From Serinicoccus marinus DSM 15273 (GTDB lineage Bacteria > Actinomycetota > Actinomycetes > Actinomycetales > Dermatophilaceae), in contig NZ_CP043808.1 of assembly GCF_008386315.1 (NCBI RefSeq), positions 2,480,001 through 2,544,000 of the forward strand: 64,000 nt of DNA, in the 5' to 3' direction. The notes under the pieces were generated by a model that saw only the letters and a list, made by a program, of their open reading frames with translations, was not told the origin of the DNA and ran no database searches. Below, piece after piece: positions 42,790-49,893 of the stretch (positions within the stretch are counted from its first letter, which is position 1; each line of letters begins with the position of its first letter). A program made the translations under genes and the position numbers.

Positions 42790-43013
42790 ACTGGCCTCCT
42801 TCACGTCGTGGTGCCGGCTACCCCATGGCCTGGCACGACGAGAGCCCCGGCGCAGGCGCACCGGGGCTCGAGGTTCTCCGGCGAAGGCCGGCGAGCAGAG
42901 CTCTGATCACACCTGCGCTGGCGCCCCGACGTGGTCAGGACCTTCGGTCGGCGCCTCCGGCTCGCTCTCGCGCTCCGGGCACACCGACAACCGGCGGTCT
43001 TGGGTATGCCTCC
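42790..43013 (-). ncRNA. Candidate L10 leader (r-protein autoregulatory RNA)
   Basis: The untranslated leader of rplJL, about 215 nt from the promoter at 43014-43042. It folds into several hairpins, including GAGCCCCGG/CCGGGGCTC (about 42841-42872) and CCGGC-CTTC-GCCGG. An L10-L12 binding leader is known before rplJ in most bacteria. The kink-turn was not resolved by eye. Confidence 0.55.
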
Positions 43014-43042
43014 AGGCTACGGCATACCGGGGGTGCGCCCAA
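43014..43042 (-). promoter_or_regulatory. rplJL promoter flanked by a GGTATGCC inverted repeat
   Basis: TTGGGC (43037-43042), 17 bp, TAGCCT (43014-43019) on the minus strand. GGTATGCC (in the spacer) and GGCATACC (just downstream of the -10) form an inverted repeat centred on the -10 (about 43003-43029), an operator-like arrangement. Confidence 0.65.
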
Positions 43043-43093
43043 ATCCCCGGAGCCGGCCGCAGCGGCCGCCGGCGCGTTGGGCACCATGGTGCG

Positions 43094-44398
43094 GTGAGCG
43101 AGCAGTCGACGTGGGAGCGGTGGTACCACCGGTTCGTCTCCGCGGACCAGGAGGCCGAGGACGACTTCGGCGGGACCGAGCGGGTGAGCCGGGGCGGGTT
43201 GCGGCTCATCGCCGCGGGCGCCCTGCAGAGCATCGGCGACCAGGTGGTCAACGCCAAGACGGTGCTGCCCTGGCTGCTGGCGGTGGTGGGAGCACCGGCC
43301 GCGCTGGTGGGGCTGCTCGTCCCGATCCGCGAGTCCGGGTCCATGCTGCCGCAGGCCGCCCTGACCCCGTGGGTGGTGGCGCACCGACGGCGCACCCGGG
43401 TCTGGATGGTCGGCGCGGGCGGCCAGGCCCTGGCGACGGTCGCGATGGCCGGCGCGGCCCTGCTGCTGGAGGGGATCATCGCGGGGCTCGCGGTGCTCCT
43501 CGCCCTCGCGCTCTTCGCGCTGGCGCGGTGCCTGTGCTCCATGGCGGCCAAGGACGTGCAGGGGCGCACGGTGCCCAAGGGGCAGCGCGGGCAGGTCACC
43601 GGCGCGGCGACCATGGTGTCCGGGGCGGCGGCGCTGGTCATCGGGGTCACGCTGCACCTGCTGGGCCCGGACCTCGGGGCGCCGGTGCTAGCGGCCTTCC
43701 TCCTGGGAGCATCGCTGATGTGGGCGATCGCCGTGGTGGTGTATGCCGGCATCCCCGAACGCCCGCAGGATCCCGAGGACGCGCGGGAGCCGTGGTGGAC
43801 CGAGACCGTGCAGCTGCTGCGGCAGGACGCGGCCTTCCGGCACTTCGTGCTGGCCCGTGGGCTGCTGCTCGTCTCGGCGCTCGCGCCGCCCTTCCTGGTG
43901 TCGCTCGCCGTGGGCGCCGGCGGCGCCGGCCTGCTCAGCGGCCTGGGGTCCTTCGTCATCGCGCAGGGGGTGGCCTCGGTGGTCGGCGGCCGGGTCTTCG
44001 GCGGGCTCGCCGACCGGTCCAGCCGGCTGGTCATGGTCGTCGGGGCGCTCGTGGCGTCCGTCGTGGTCCTGCTCGCCGTCGCCGCCGTGCTCGCGCTCCC
44101 GCCGGGCTCGGCAGCACTCCTGGCGTCGCTGGTCGCGGCATACCTGCTGCTCAGCCTGGTGCACGTCGGCGTCCGGGTGGCGCGCAAGACGTATGTCGTG
44201 GACGTCGCCGAGGGCGACCGGCGCACCCGCTACGTCGCCGTCTCGAACACGGCGATGGGCGTCATCCTGCTGGTGACCGGCGCGATCAGCGCGGGCCTGG
44301 CGACCCTCGGCACGGTGCCCGCGCTGGTCTTCCTCGCCGTCCTGGGGCTGCTGGGCGCGGTCGTCTCCTGGCGCCTGCCCGAGGTCTCGCGCCGCTGA
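43094..44398 (+). CDS. MFS transporter of unknown substrate
   Basis: 434 aa from GTG 43094. About 12 hydrophobic segments, with Arg-rich cytoplasmic loops after helix 2-3 (VVAHRRRTRVWMVG) and in the second half (GGLADRSSRLVMVVG), the usual MFS loop positions. The N-terminus is soluble and acidic (STWERWYHRFVSADQEAEDD). It lies divergent to rplJ and convergent to rplA, splitting the L11-L1 and L10-L7/L12 genes. Substrate cannot be inferred. Confidence 0.8.
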   Translation: MSEQSTWERWYHRFVSADQEAEDDFGGTERVSRGGLRLIAAGALQSIGDQVVNAKTVLPWLLAVVGAPAALVGLLVPIRESGSMLPQAALTPWVVAHRRRTRVWMVGAGGQALATVAMAGAALLLEGIIAGLAVLLALALFALARCLCSMAAKDVQGRTVPKGQRGQVTGAATMVSGAAALVIGVTLHLLGPDLGAPVLAAFLLGASLMWAIAVVVYAGIPERPQDPEDAREPWWTETVQLLRQDAAFRHFVLARGLLLVSALAPPFLVSLAVGAGGAGLLSGLGSFVIAQGVASVVGGRVFGGLADRSSRLVMVVGALVASVVVLLAVAAVLALPPGSAALLASLVAAYLLLSLVHVGVRVARKTYVVDVAEGDRRTRYVAVSNTAMGVILLVTGAISAGLATLGTVPALVFLAVLGLLGAVVSWRLPEVSRR

Positions 44399-44409
44399 GT
44401 CCCCGGCCC

Positions 44410-44597
44410 GACCTGGGCAAGGCTAGGCATCGCACACGCCATCCCCCGCCGACCTGCGCCGCACGGCCGACCTGGGCCTGGGTATGCACCCGATGCGCCG
44501 AGAAGGCTGCTTGCTCCTACCCAGACCTGGGCAAGGGTATGCCCGGCAGACCCCGTCGAGAGGGCTGCCTGTGGTGCACAACATTGCCCAGGTCGAG
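44410..44597 (+). repeat. Three imperfect copies of a ~57-bp unit plus an inverted copy
   Basis: GACCTGGGCAAGGCTAGGC (44410), GACCTGGGCCTGGGTATGC (44469) and GACCTGGGCAAGGGTATGC (44524) are spaced 59 and 55 bp. The last two also share GAGAAGGCTGCTTG / GAGAGGGCTGCCTG. TTGCCCAGGTC at 44584-44594 is an inverted copy that could pair with the third unit. It lies between the converging MFS and rplA genes; no coding role is evident. Confidence 0.7.
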
Positions 44598-44611
44598 GGG
44601 GGACGAACGAC

Positions 44612-44646
44612 GACGCCCCCGGGAGCCGAGGCTCTCCGGGGGCGTC
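44612..44646 (-). terminator. rplK-rplA terminator
   Basis: Stem of at least 11 bp, GACGCCCCCGG pairing with CCGGGGGCGTC, plus a partly paired interior, 19 bp after the rplA stop. It may serve the convergent MFS gene as well. Confidence 0.8.
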
Positions 44647-44664
44647 GCGTCGCTCAGCGATTGG

Positions 44665-45381
44665 TCACTCGGCCGGCGCGGTCTCCAGGACGCTGCCGAC
44701 GCGGGCCGGGTCCATCGGGATGCCGGGGCCCATGGTCGTCGACATGGTCGCCTTGGTGACGTAGCGGCCCTTGGAGCTGGCCGGCTTCAGCCGCAGGATC
44801 TCCTCGATCGCGGCGGCGTAGTTGCTGGCCAGGGTCGCCTCGTCGAAGGAGGTCTTGCCGATGATGAAGTGGAGGTTGCTGTGCTTGTCCACGCGGAACT
44901 CGATCTTGCCGCCCTTGATGTCGGACACGGCCTTGCCGGTGTCCATCGTGACGGTGCCGGTCTTGGGGTTCGGCATGAGGCCGCGGGGGCCGAGCACCTT
45001 GCCCAGCCGGCCGACCTTGCCCATGAGGTCCGGGGTCGCGACGACGGCGTCGAAGTCGGTCCAACCGCCGGACACCTTCTCGATCATGTCGTCCGAGCCG
45101 ACGTGGTCGGCGCCCGCGTCCAGGGCGGCCTGCGCCTTGTCGCCGTTGGCGAAGACGAGGACGCGGGCGGTCTTGCCGGTGCCGCCGGGCAGGTTGACGG
45201 TGCCGCGGACCAGCTGGTCGGCCTTGCGCGGGTCGACGCCCAGGCGCAGGGCGACCTCGACGGTCGGGTCGAACTTCGTGGTGGAGGTCTCCTTGGCCAG
45301 GCGGATCGCCTCGCGGGGGGTGTAGAACGACCCCTCGGAGAGCTTGTCCGCCGCGGCGCGGTAGGCCTTGCTGCGCTTCAT
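44665..45381 (-). CDS. rplA: 50S ribosomal protein L1
   Basis: 238 aa. [20 protein letters not shown]; signature [21 protein letters not shown]1 forms the mobile stalk at the E site and, in E. coli, represses rplK-rplA translation. 113 bp after rplK. Confidence 0.98.
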   Translation of the reverse strand: MKRSKAYRAAADKLSEGSFYTPREAIRLAKETSTTKFDPTVEVALRLGVDPRKADQLVRGTVNLPGGTGKTARVLVFANGDKAQAALDAGADHVGSDDMIEKVSGGWTDFDAVVATPDLMGKVGRLGKVLGPRGLMPNPKTGTVTMDTGKAVSDIKGGKIEFRVDKHSNLHFIIGKTSFDEATLASNYAAAIEEILRLKPASSKGRYVTKATMSTTMGPGIPMDPARVGSVLETAPAE

Positions 45382-45494
45382 GTGTGACTCCTCGTGATGA
45401 GTGGTGGAGCTGTGGTCGGACGGGCCGAAGCGGGCCCTGCCACAGGGTTCGTGGTAGGCCGTCCGCCCGGCGGGCGGAGGCATACCCCGGAGGT

Positions 45495-45923
45495 TCAGCT
45501 GGTGGTGATGCCCATCGACCGGGCGGTGCCCGCGATGATGCGCTTGGCCATGTCCACGTCGTTGGCGTTGAGGTCGGCCATCTTCATCTCGGCGATCTCG
45601 GTGAGCTGCGCGTCGGTCAGCGTGCCGACCTTGGTCTTGTGCGGCTCACCCGAGCCCTTGCCCACGCCCGCGGCCTTCTTGATGAGCTCGGCGGCCGGCG
45701 GGGTCTTGGTGATGAAGGTGAACGAGCGGTCCTCGTAGACCGTGATCTCGACCGGGATGACGTTGCCACGCTGGGACTCCGTCGCAGCGTTGTAGGCCTT
45801 GACGAACTCCATGATGTTGACGCCGTGCTGACCCAGCGCGGGGCCGACGGGCGGGGCCGGGGTGGCGGCGCCGGCCTGGATCTGCAGCTTGATGAAGCCG
45901 GAGACCTTCTTCTTGGGGGGCAT
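45495..45923 (-). CDS. rplK: 50S ribosomal protein L11
   Basis: 142 aa, [20 protein letters not shown] to [14 protein letters not shown]. Binds the GTPase-associated 23S segment and supports stringent-response RelA activation. The start ATG-CCC-CCC-AAG here has the full C run that is one short in rpsK. Confidence 0.98.
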   Translation of the reverse strand: MPPKKKVSGFIKLQIQAGAATPAPPVGPALGQHGVNIMEFVKAYNAATESQRGNVIPVEITVYEDRSFTFITKTPPAAELIKKAAGVGKGSGEPHKTKVGTLTDAQLTEIAEMKMADLNANDVDMAKRIIAGTARSMGITTS

Positions 45924-46123
45924 GTGCTCTCCTTGGTTGTGGGCCGACGCCCTGGGCGATGACCCGGTTGCATCACGAAGACGGCGTCTTCGTGATCCGA
46001 GGCCGTCCACGGCCTCGGACATCTGTGAAGTTGTGCGGGCGAAGCCCGCTCCCCCGCGGCGCAGCCGCCCCTCGGGGCGCAGCAACTGCGGGAGTCAGTC
46101 GGGGGGCGGAGCCCCCTGACCAC
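45924..46123 (-). other. nusG-rplK spacer with five consecutive hairpins
   Basis: 200 bp without a gene. In plus-strand order: ATCACGAAGAC/GTCTTCGTGAT (45972-45996), CCGAGGCCG/CGGCCTCGG (45997-46018), GCGGGCGAAGCCCGC (46035-46049), GCGGCGCAGCCGC (46056-46068), GGGGGCGGAGCCCCC (about 46101-46115). They are almost contiguous. Roles may be attenuation, processing or mRNA protection; a promoter for rplKA could also be hidden here. Confidence 0.7.
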
Positions 46124-46987
46124 TTAGAGCTTGGCGACCTGGTTGAAGGCCAGCTCGACGGGGGTCTCGCGGCCGAAGATGGAGACGAGCACCTTGAGCT
46201 TGTTGCTCTCGGGCAGGATCTCGGAGATCGTCGCGGGCAGGGTCTCGAACGGGCCCTCCATGACGGTGACGGACTCGCCGACCTCGAAGTCGACCTGCGG
46301 CTGGGCCGGGCGACCCGCACCGCTGTCGCCGCTCTCGGCGCCGGAGTCGGCGGTGGCGGCCGCAGCCGGGCTCGGGGTGTCGAAGACCGGGGCCAGCATC
46401 GAGACGACCTCGTCGATCGAGAGCGGCACCGGCTGGTGCGCGTTGCCGACGAAGCCGGTGACGCCAGGGGTGTGCCGGACGGCGCCCCAGGACTCGTCGG
46501 TGAGCTCCATCCGGACCAGCACGTAGCCGGGCATCCGCACGCGACGCACCTGCTTGCGCTGGCCGTTCTTGATCTCGGTCACCTCCTCCATGGGGACCTC
46601 CACCTCGAAGATGTAGTCCTCCATGTTGAGGCTGGTGATGCGGGTCTCCAGGTTGTGCTTGACCCGGTTCTCGTAGCCGGCGTAGGAGTGGATGACGAAC
46701 CAGTCGCCGTACTTGCCGCGCAGCACCGAGGTGAACTCCTCGAGCGGGTCGACGACCTCGGCCTCCTCCTCGGCTTCGTCCTGGGCCGGATCCGCGGTGG
46801 CCTGCTCGGTCGCGTCGGCCTCCACGGCGGCGTCCTCGGTGCTCACCTGGTCGTCCTCGCCGTAGACGGCCTCCTCCACGGGGTCGGCAGCGGGCTCGCC
46901 GTCGTGCCGCTCGGCGGCCTCGACGTCGGCGTCCTGCACGGACTGCTCGGCCGTGACCTCGTCGTGGTCGGGGGTCTGCTCGGACAT
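46124..46987 (-). CDS. nusG: Transcription antitermination/elongation factor NusG
   Basis: 287 aa. NGN domain from [21 protein letters not shown]-terminal KOW domain from [20 protein letters not shown]. The first ~95 residues are acidic and disordered ([20 protein letters not shown]), much longer than E. coli NusG but usual in actinobacteria. An Ala/Ser-rich insert links the domains. Confidence 0.97.
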   Translation of the reverse strand: MSEQTPDHDEVTAEQSVQDADVEAAERHDGEPAADPVEEAVYGEDDQVSTEDAAVEADATEQATADPAQDEAEEEAEVVDPLEEFTSVLRGKYGDWFVIHSYAGYENRVKHNLETRITSLNMEDYIFEVEVPMEEVTEIKNGQRKQVRRVRMPGYVLVRMELTDESWGAVRHTPGVTGFVGNAHQPVPLSIDEVVSMLAPVFDTPSPAAAATADSGAESGDSGAGRPAQPQVDFEVGESVTVMEGPFETLPATISEILPESNKLKVLVSIFGRETPVELAFNQVAKL

Positions 46988-47045
46988 GCCCTACTTCCTC
47001 AATGTCGATTCTGTGGCCCGGCGCGGTGCCGGCACCGAGTGGCGG

Positions 47046-47291
47046 TCAGGCCCCGAAGACGAGACCGACCAGCCACTGGAACAGCTGGTCCAGGCCGAAG
47101 ACGAAGGCCATCATCACGAGCACGAAGACGAACACGACGATCGTGTAGGTGATGAGCTCGTTGCGGGTCGGCTGGACGACCTTGCGCAGCTCGGCCATGA
47201 CCTGCTCGACGAAGGTCGCCGGGCGGCCGGACGGGCCGGGGCCGGCCTGGCTGCGAGCGGCACCGTCGGTGTCGCGGGCGGGGTTCGCCAC
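47046..47291 (-). CDS. secE: Preprotein translocase subunit SecE
   Basis: 81 aa, GTG start with SD AGGAGGG. Cytosolic amphipathic segment VEQVMAELRKVVQPTRNELI, then a single membrane helix TIVVFVFVLVMMAFVFGLDQ. Short single-span form typical of Gram-positives. Between tRNA-Trp and nusG, the standard order. Confidence 0.96.
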   Translation of the reverse strand: MANPARDTDGAARSQAGPGPSGRPATFVEQVMAELRKVVQPTRNELITYTIVVFVFVLVMMAFVFGLDQLFQWLVGLVFGA

Positions 47292-47352
47292 AGGTCGCCC
47301 TCCTTCTCGCAGGTCTGGGTGGTCACGGCAGGCAGGCTGCCTGTCGGTCACG

Positions 47353-47425
47353 CAGGGCAAGAGGGACTCGAACCCCCAACCGCCGGTTTTGGAGACCGGT
47401 GCTCTACCAATTGAGCTATTGCCCT
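47353..47425 (-). tRNA. trnW: tRNA-Trp (CCA anticodon)
   Basis: Acceptor AGGGCAA / TTGCCCT, D arm with AGCTCAATTGGTAGAGC, anticodon stem CCGGT / ACCGG with loop CTCCAAA, T arm GGGGGTTCGAGTCCC. Anticodon CCA. The 3' CCA is not encoded. Upstream of secE, its usual place in actinobacteria. Confidence 0.97.
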
Positions 47426-47498
47426 TCACCGGATGGTCACGGGCGGCACCCTGCCGTTGGGGGGCAGGCTGGCGCACGGTGCGAACACCCGAACGATG

Positions 47499-47528
47499 AG
47501 CATACGTGACGGCTCGTGCGGCGTGCAA
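47499..47528 (-). promoter_or_regulatory. Promoter for tRNA-Trp-secE-nusG
   Basis: TTGCAC (47523-47528), 18 bp, TATGCT (47499-47504) on the minus strand, about 75 bp upstream of the tRNA. Same -35 hexamer as rrn P1. Confidence 0.75.
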
Positions 47529-47568
47529 CGACGGGCACGGGGCTGACGTGGCGTGAAGCGACGGTGAC

Positions 47569-48798
47569 ATGATGGTGCGCGTGAGCGAGCAGACCCGCAT
47601 CAGCACTCGAATCGGATCCATCGCCGAGTCCGCCACCCTGGCGGTCGACGCCAAGGCCAAGGCACTCAAGGCCGAGGGTCGACCGGTGATCGGCTTCGGC
47701 GCCGGCGAGCCCGACTTCCCCACCCCCGACTACGTCGTGGAGGCGGCGGTGGCGGCGTGCGCCGACCCCGTCAACCACCGCTACTCCCCCGCGGGCGGCC
47801 TGCCGGCGCTGAAGGCGGCGATCGTCGCCAAGACGCGCCGCGACTCCGGGTATGAGGTGGAGCCGGCGAACGTGCTCGTCACCAACGGTGGCAAGCAGGC
47901 CGTCTACAACACCTTCGCCGCGCTGCTCGACCCGGGCGACGAGGTCATCCTGCCGGCCCCATACTGGACCACCTACCCGGAGGCGATCCGGCTCGCGGGC
48001 GGCAGCCCGATGGAGGTCTTCGCCGGCGCGGACGCCGAGGCCGGGGCATACCTCGTCACCGTGGAGCAGCTGGAGGCCGCGCGGACCGACCGGACCAAGG
48101 CGCTGCTCTTCTGCTCGCCGTCGAACCCGACCGGTGCGGTCTACCCGCGCGACCAGGTCGAGGCGATCGGGCGCTGGGCGCTGGAGCACGGCATCTGGGT
48201 GGTCACCGACGAGATCTACGAGCACCTGCTCTACGACGGGGCGCAGGCGCCGTCGATGCCCGTGGTGGTGCCCGAGCTCGCCGACACCTGCGTCGTGCTC
48301 AACGGCGTGGCCAAGACCTACGCGATGACCGGCTGGCGGGTCGGCTGGATGATCGGGCCGACGGACGTCATCAAGGCCGCCACCAACCTGCAGAGCCACG
48401 CGACCTCCAACGTCGCCAACGTCTCGCAGCGCGCCGCGATCGCGGCGTTGGAGAGCCCGCTGGACGCCGTCGAGGAGATGAGGGCCGCCTTCGACCGGCG
48501 CCGGCGACTCATCGTCGACATGCTCAGCGAGATCGACGGTGTCGAGTGCCCCGTCCCCCAGGGCGCCTTCTACGCCTACCCCTCGGTCGAGGGGGTCCTG
48601 GGCAAGGAGATACGCGGCCGCACGCCGCAGACCTCGGTCGAGCTTGCGGCCCTCATCCTGGACGAGGTCGAGGTCGCGGTCGTGCCGGGCGAGGCGTTCG
48701 GGCCGAGCGGATACCTGCGGTTGTCGTATGCGCTGGGCGACGCCGACCTCAAGGAGGGCGTCGGGCGCATCCAGGCGCTGCTGGCCGAGGCACGCTGA
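47569..48798 (+). CDS. Aspartate-type aminotransferase (class I, PLP)
   Basis: 409 aa from ATG 47569 (ATG 47572 and GTG 47581 are alternatives). Fold type [16 protein letters not shown], the SNPTGAVY motif, [11 protein letters not shown], and the PLP-lysine motif [15 protein letters not shown] (Lys about 249). C-terminal [15 protein letters not shown]. Converts aspartate and 2-oxoglutarate to oxaloacetate and glutamate. It is divergent from tRNA-Trp-secE and at the conserved place for actinobacterial aspC. Confidence 0.93.
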   Translation: MMVRVSEQTRISTRIGSIAESATLAVDAKAKALKAEGRPVIGFGAGEPDFPTPDYVVEAAVAACADPVNHRYSPAGGLPALKAAIVAKTRRDSGYEVEPANVLVTNGGKQAVYNTFAALLDPGDEVILPAPYWTTYPEAIRLAGGSPMEVFAGADAEAGAYLVTVEQLEAARTDRTKALLFCSPSNPTGAVYPRDQVEAIGRWALEHGIWVVTDEIYEHLLYDGAQAPSMPVVVPELADTCVVLNGVAKTYAMTGWRVGWMIGPTDVIKAATNLQSHATSNVANVSQRAAIAALESPLDAVEEMRAAFDRRRRLIVDMLSEIDGVECPVPQGAFYAYPSVEGVLGKEIRGRTPQTSVELAALILDEVEVAVVPGEAFGPSGYLRLSYALGDADLKEGVGRIQALLAEAR

Positions 48799-48810
48799 TC
48801 CTTCGCTAGA

Positions 48811-48826
48811 CTCCCTCGCGAGGGAG
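48811..48826 (+). promoter_or_regulatory. 16-bp perfect palindrome over the RBS of the ESX-like gene, with upstream -10
   Basis: CTCCCTCGCGAGGGAG is a perfect palindrome that includes the SD (GGGAGG) of the gene starting at 48835. A TAGACT -10 (48807-48812) overlaps its left edge. It could be a repressor operator. No convincing -35 was found. Confidence 0.55.
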
Positions 48827-48834
48827 GTATCGAC

Positions 48835-49162
48835 GTGGTAGGTGGGGATCCGGCACGCCTTAACGAGGCGGGCAACACGATGATGACGTGCGCGACGGAC
48901 GTGCAGGAGAGCGACACCGCTCTCGGCGGCTACCGCAGCTTCGCGTCCTCCGCTCTGGGGCGGGCCGACGGGTCGGGTGTCGCCGCGGCCTTCGACGATG
49001 CCGTCGCCGAGCTGCTGCGCGCGACGGGACGGCTGGGGTCGACCCTGGCGACGGACGGGCACTACCTCCAGCAGTCCTCGCGCCAGCTCGACCACGCCAC
49101 CGACGATGCCGGCGGCGGTGGCGGCGGGGGCGGACGTCCCCCCGGCACCGGGGTCGGTATGA
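48835..49162 (+). CDS. Small helical ESX/WXG100-like protein, probable frameshift near its end
   Basis: GTG 48835 with SD GGGAGG. About 100 residues of predicted helix (RLNEAGNTMMTCATDVQESD, then AAFDDAVAELLRATGRLGST), no Cys-rich or catalytic motif, resembling EspC/WXG100-type small secreted proteins though without a WXG. A Gly-rich end follows. As read, the frame runs on without stop into the lipoprotein. A one-base excess in the G/C runs around 49115-49145 would instead end it at TGA 49160-49162, overlapping the next ATG exactly as the next gene pair does. I favour two genes; a true fusion is the alternative. Confidence 0.5.
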
Positions 49163-49893
49163 CTGCTGCGCGCCACCAGCTCGCCGCGACGATGGTCCTC
49201 GGACTGACCCTGACCGCCTGCGTCACCACGGGGGACGACATGCCGACCAGCCAGCAGCAGACCAGCACGTCGGACGTAGGCGAGGAGGAACCGACCACGG
49301 AGGTCGCCGGTCGGTCGGCCGCCCCGACCGACGTGGACCTGACCGCCTCCATTACCGCGACCGCGGAGACCGCCACCGCACCCGAGGGCTTCACCAGCGG
49401 CCTCGAGGGAGTCCTGGTCTCCTACACCGTCACCAACGAGGGCGCAGAGCCGATCAAGGTCGCCCAGGACCGGGCGGCGTCCCAGGCTCGCTCGGCGGCA
49501 CAGGCGCCGGCCGGGGTGTGGGTCAGCGCGGGGAGCGAGGACGACATCGTGCGCCTGTCGAAGCAGGTCTTCGGCATACCTGACGGGGTGCTGCCGAACG
49601 AGGTGCACCGCGCAGCCAGCACGACGGTCGAGCCGGGAGCCTCCGCCGAGGACACCGCCTTCGTGCCCCTGGAGCTCCGGACGGACCTACCGAGCGGGAG
49701 CGAGACGATCACTGTCACCGAGTCACCGCTCGCCGACCCCGGCGCGGCGAGACGCCTCGAGGTCTGCGTGCAGATCGCGCCGGGGCCTCCCGCGGGCCAG
49801 GAGGAGCCCTATGCGTCGACGATCGCGGCCGACGCGCAGGACACCGCCCTCGTGTGCAGCGAGCCGATCATGCTCCCCGGGGGTGAGCGATGA
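49159..49893 (+). CDS. Lipoprotein of unknown function
   Basis: 244 aa from ATG 49159. Signal peptide TAARHQLAATMVLGLTLTAC with lipobox LTAC (Cys 21), then a Thr/Ser/Glu-rich linker and a single beta-rich domain (VLVSYTVTNEGAEPIKVAQD) with two Cys near the end. Anchored outside the membrane. Its stop overlaps the ATG of the M91 protein gene, so the two are coupled. An accessory or self-protection role for that protein is possible but unproven. Confidence 0.75.
   Translation: MTAARHQLAATMVLGLTLTACVTTGDDMPTSQQQTSTSDVGEEEPTTEVAGRSAAPTDVDLTASITATAETATAPEGFTSGLEGVLVSYTVTNEGAEPIKVAQDRAASQARSAAQAPAGVWVSAGSEDDIVRLSKQVFGIPDGVLPNEVHRAASTTVEPGASAEDTAFVPLELRTDLPSGSETITVTESPLADPGAARRLEVCVQIAPGPPAGQEEPYASTIAADAQDTALVCSEPIMLPGGER

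Noticed and set aside
44410..44597. CRISPR array
   Set aside because: Only three degenerate units with similar, not unique, intervals; no cas genes.
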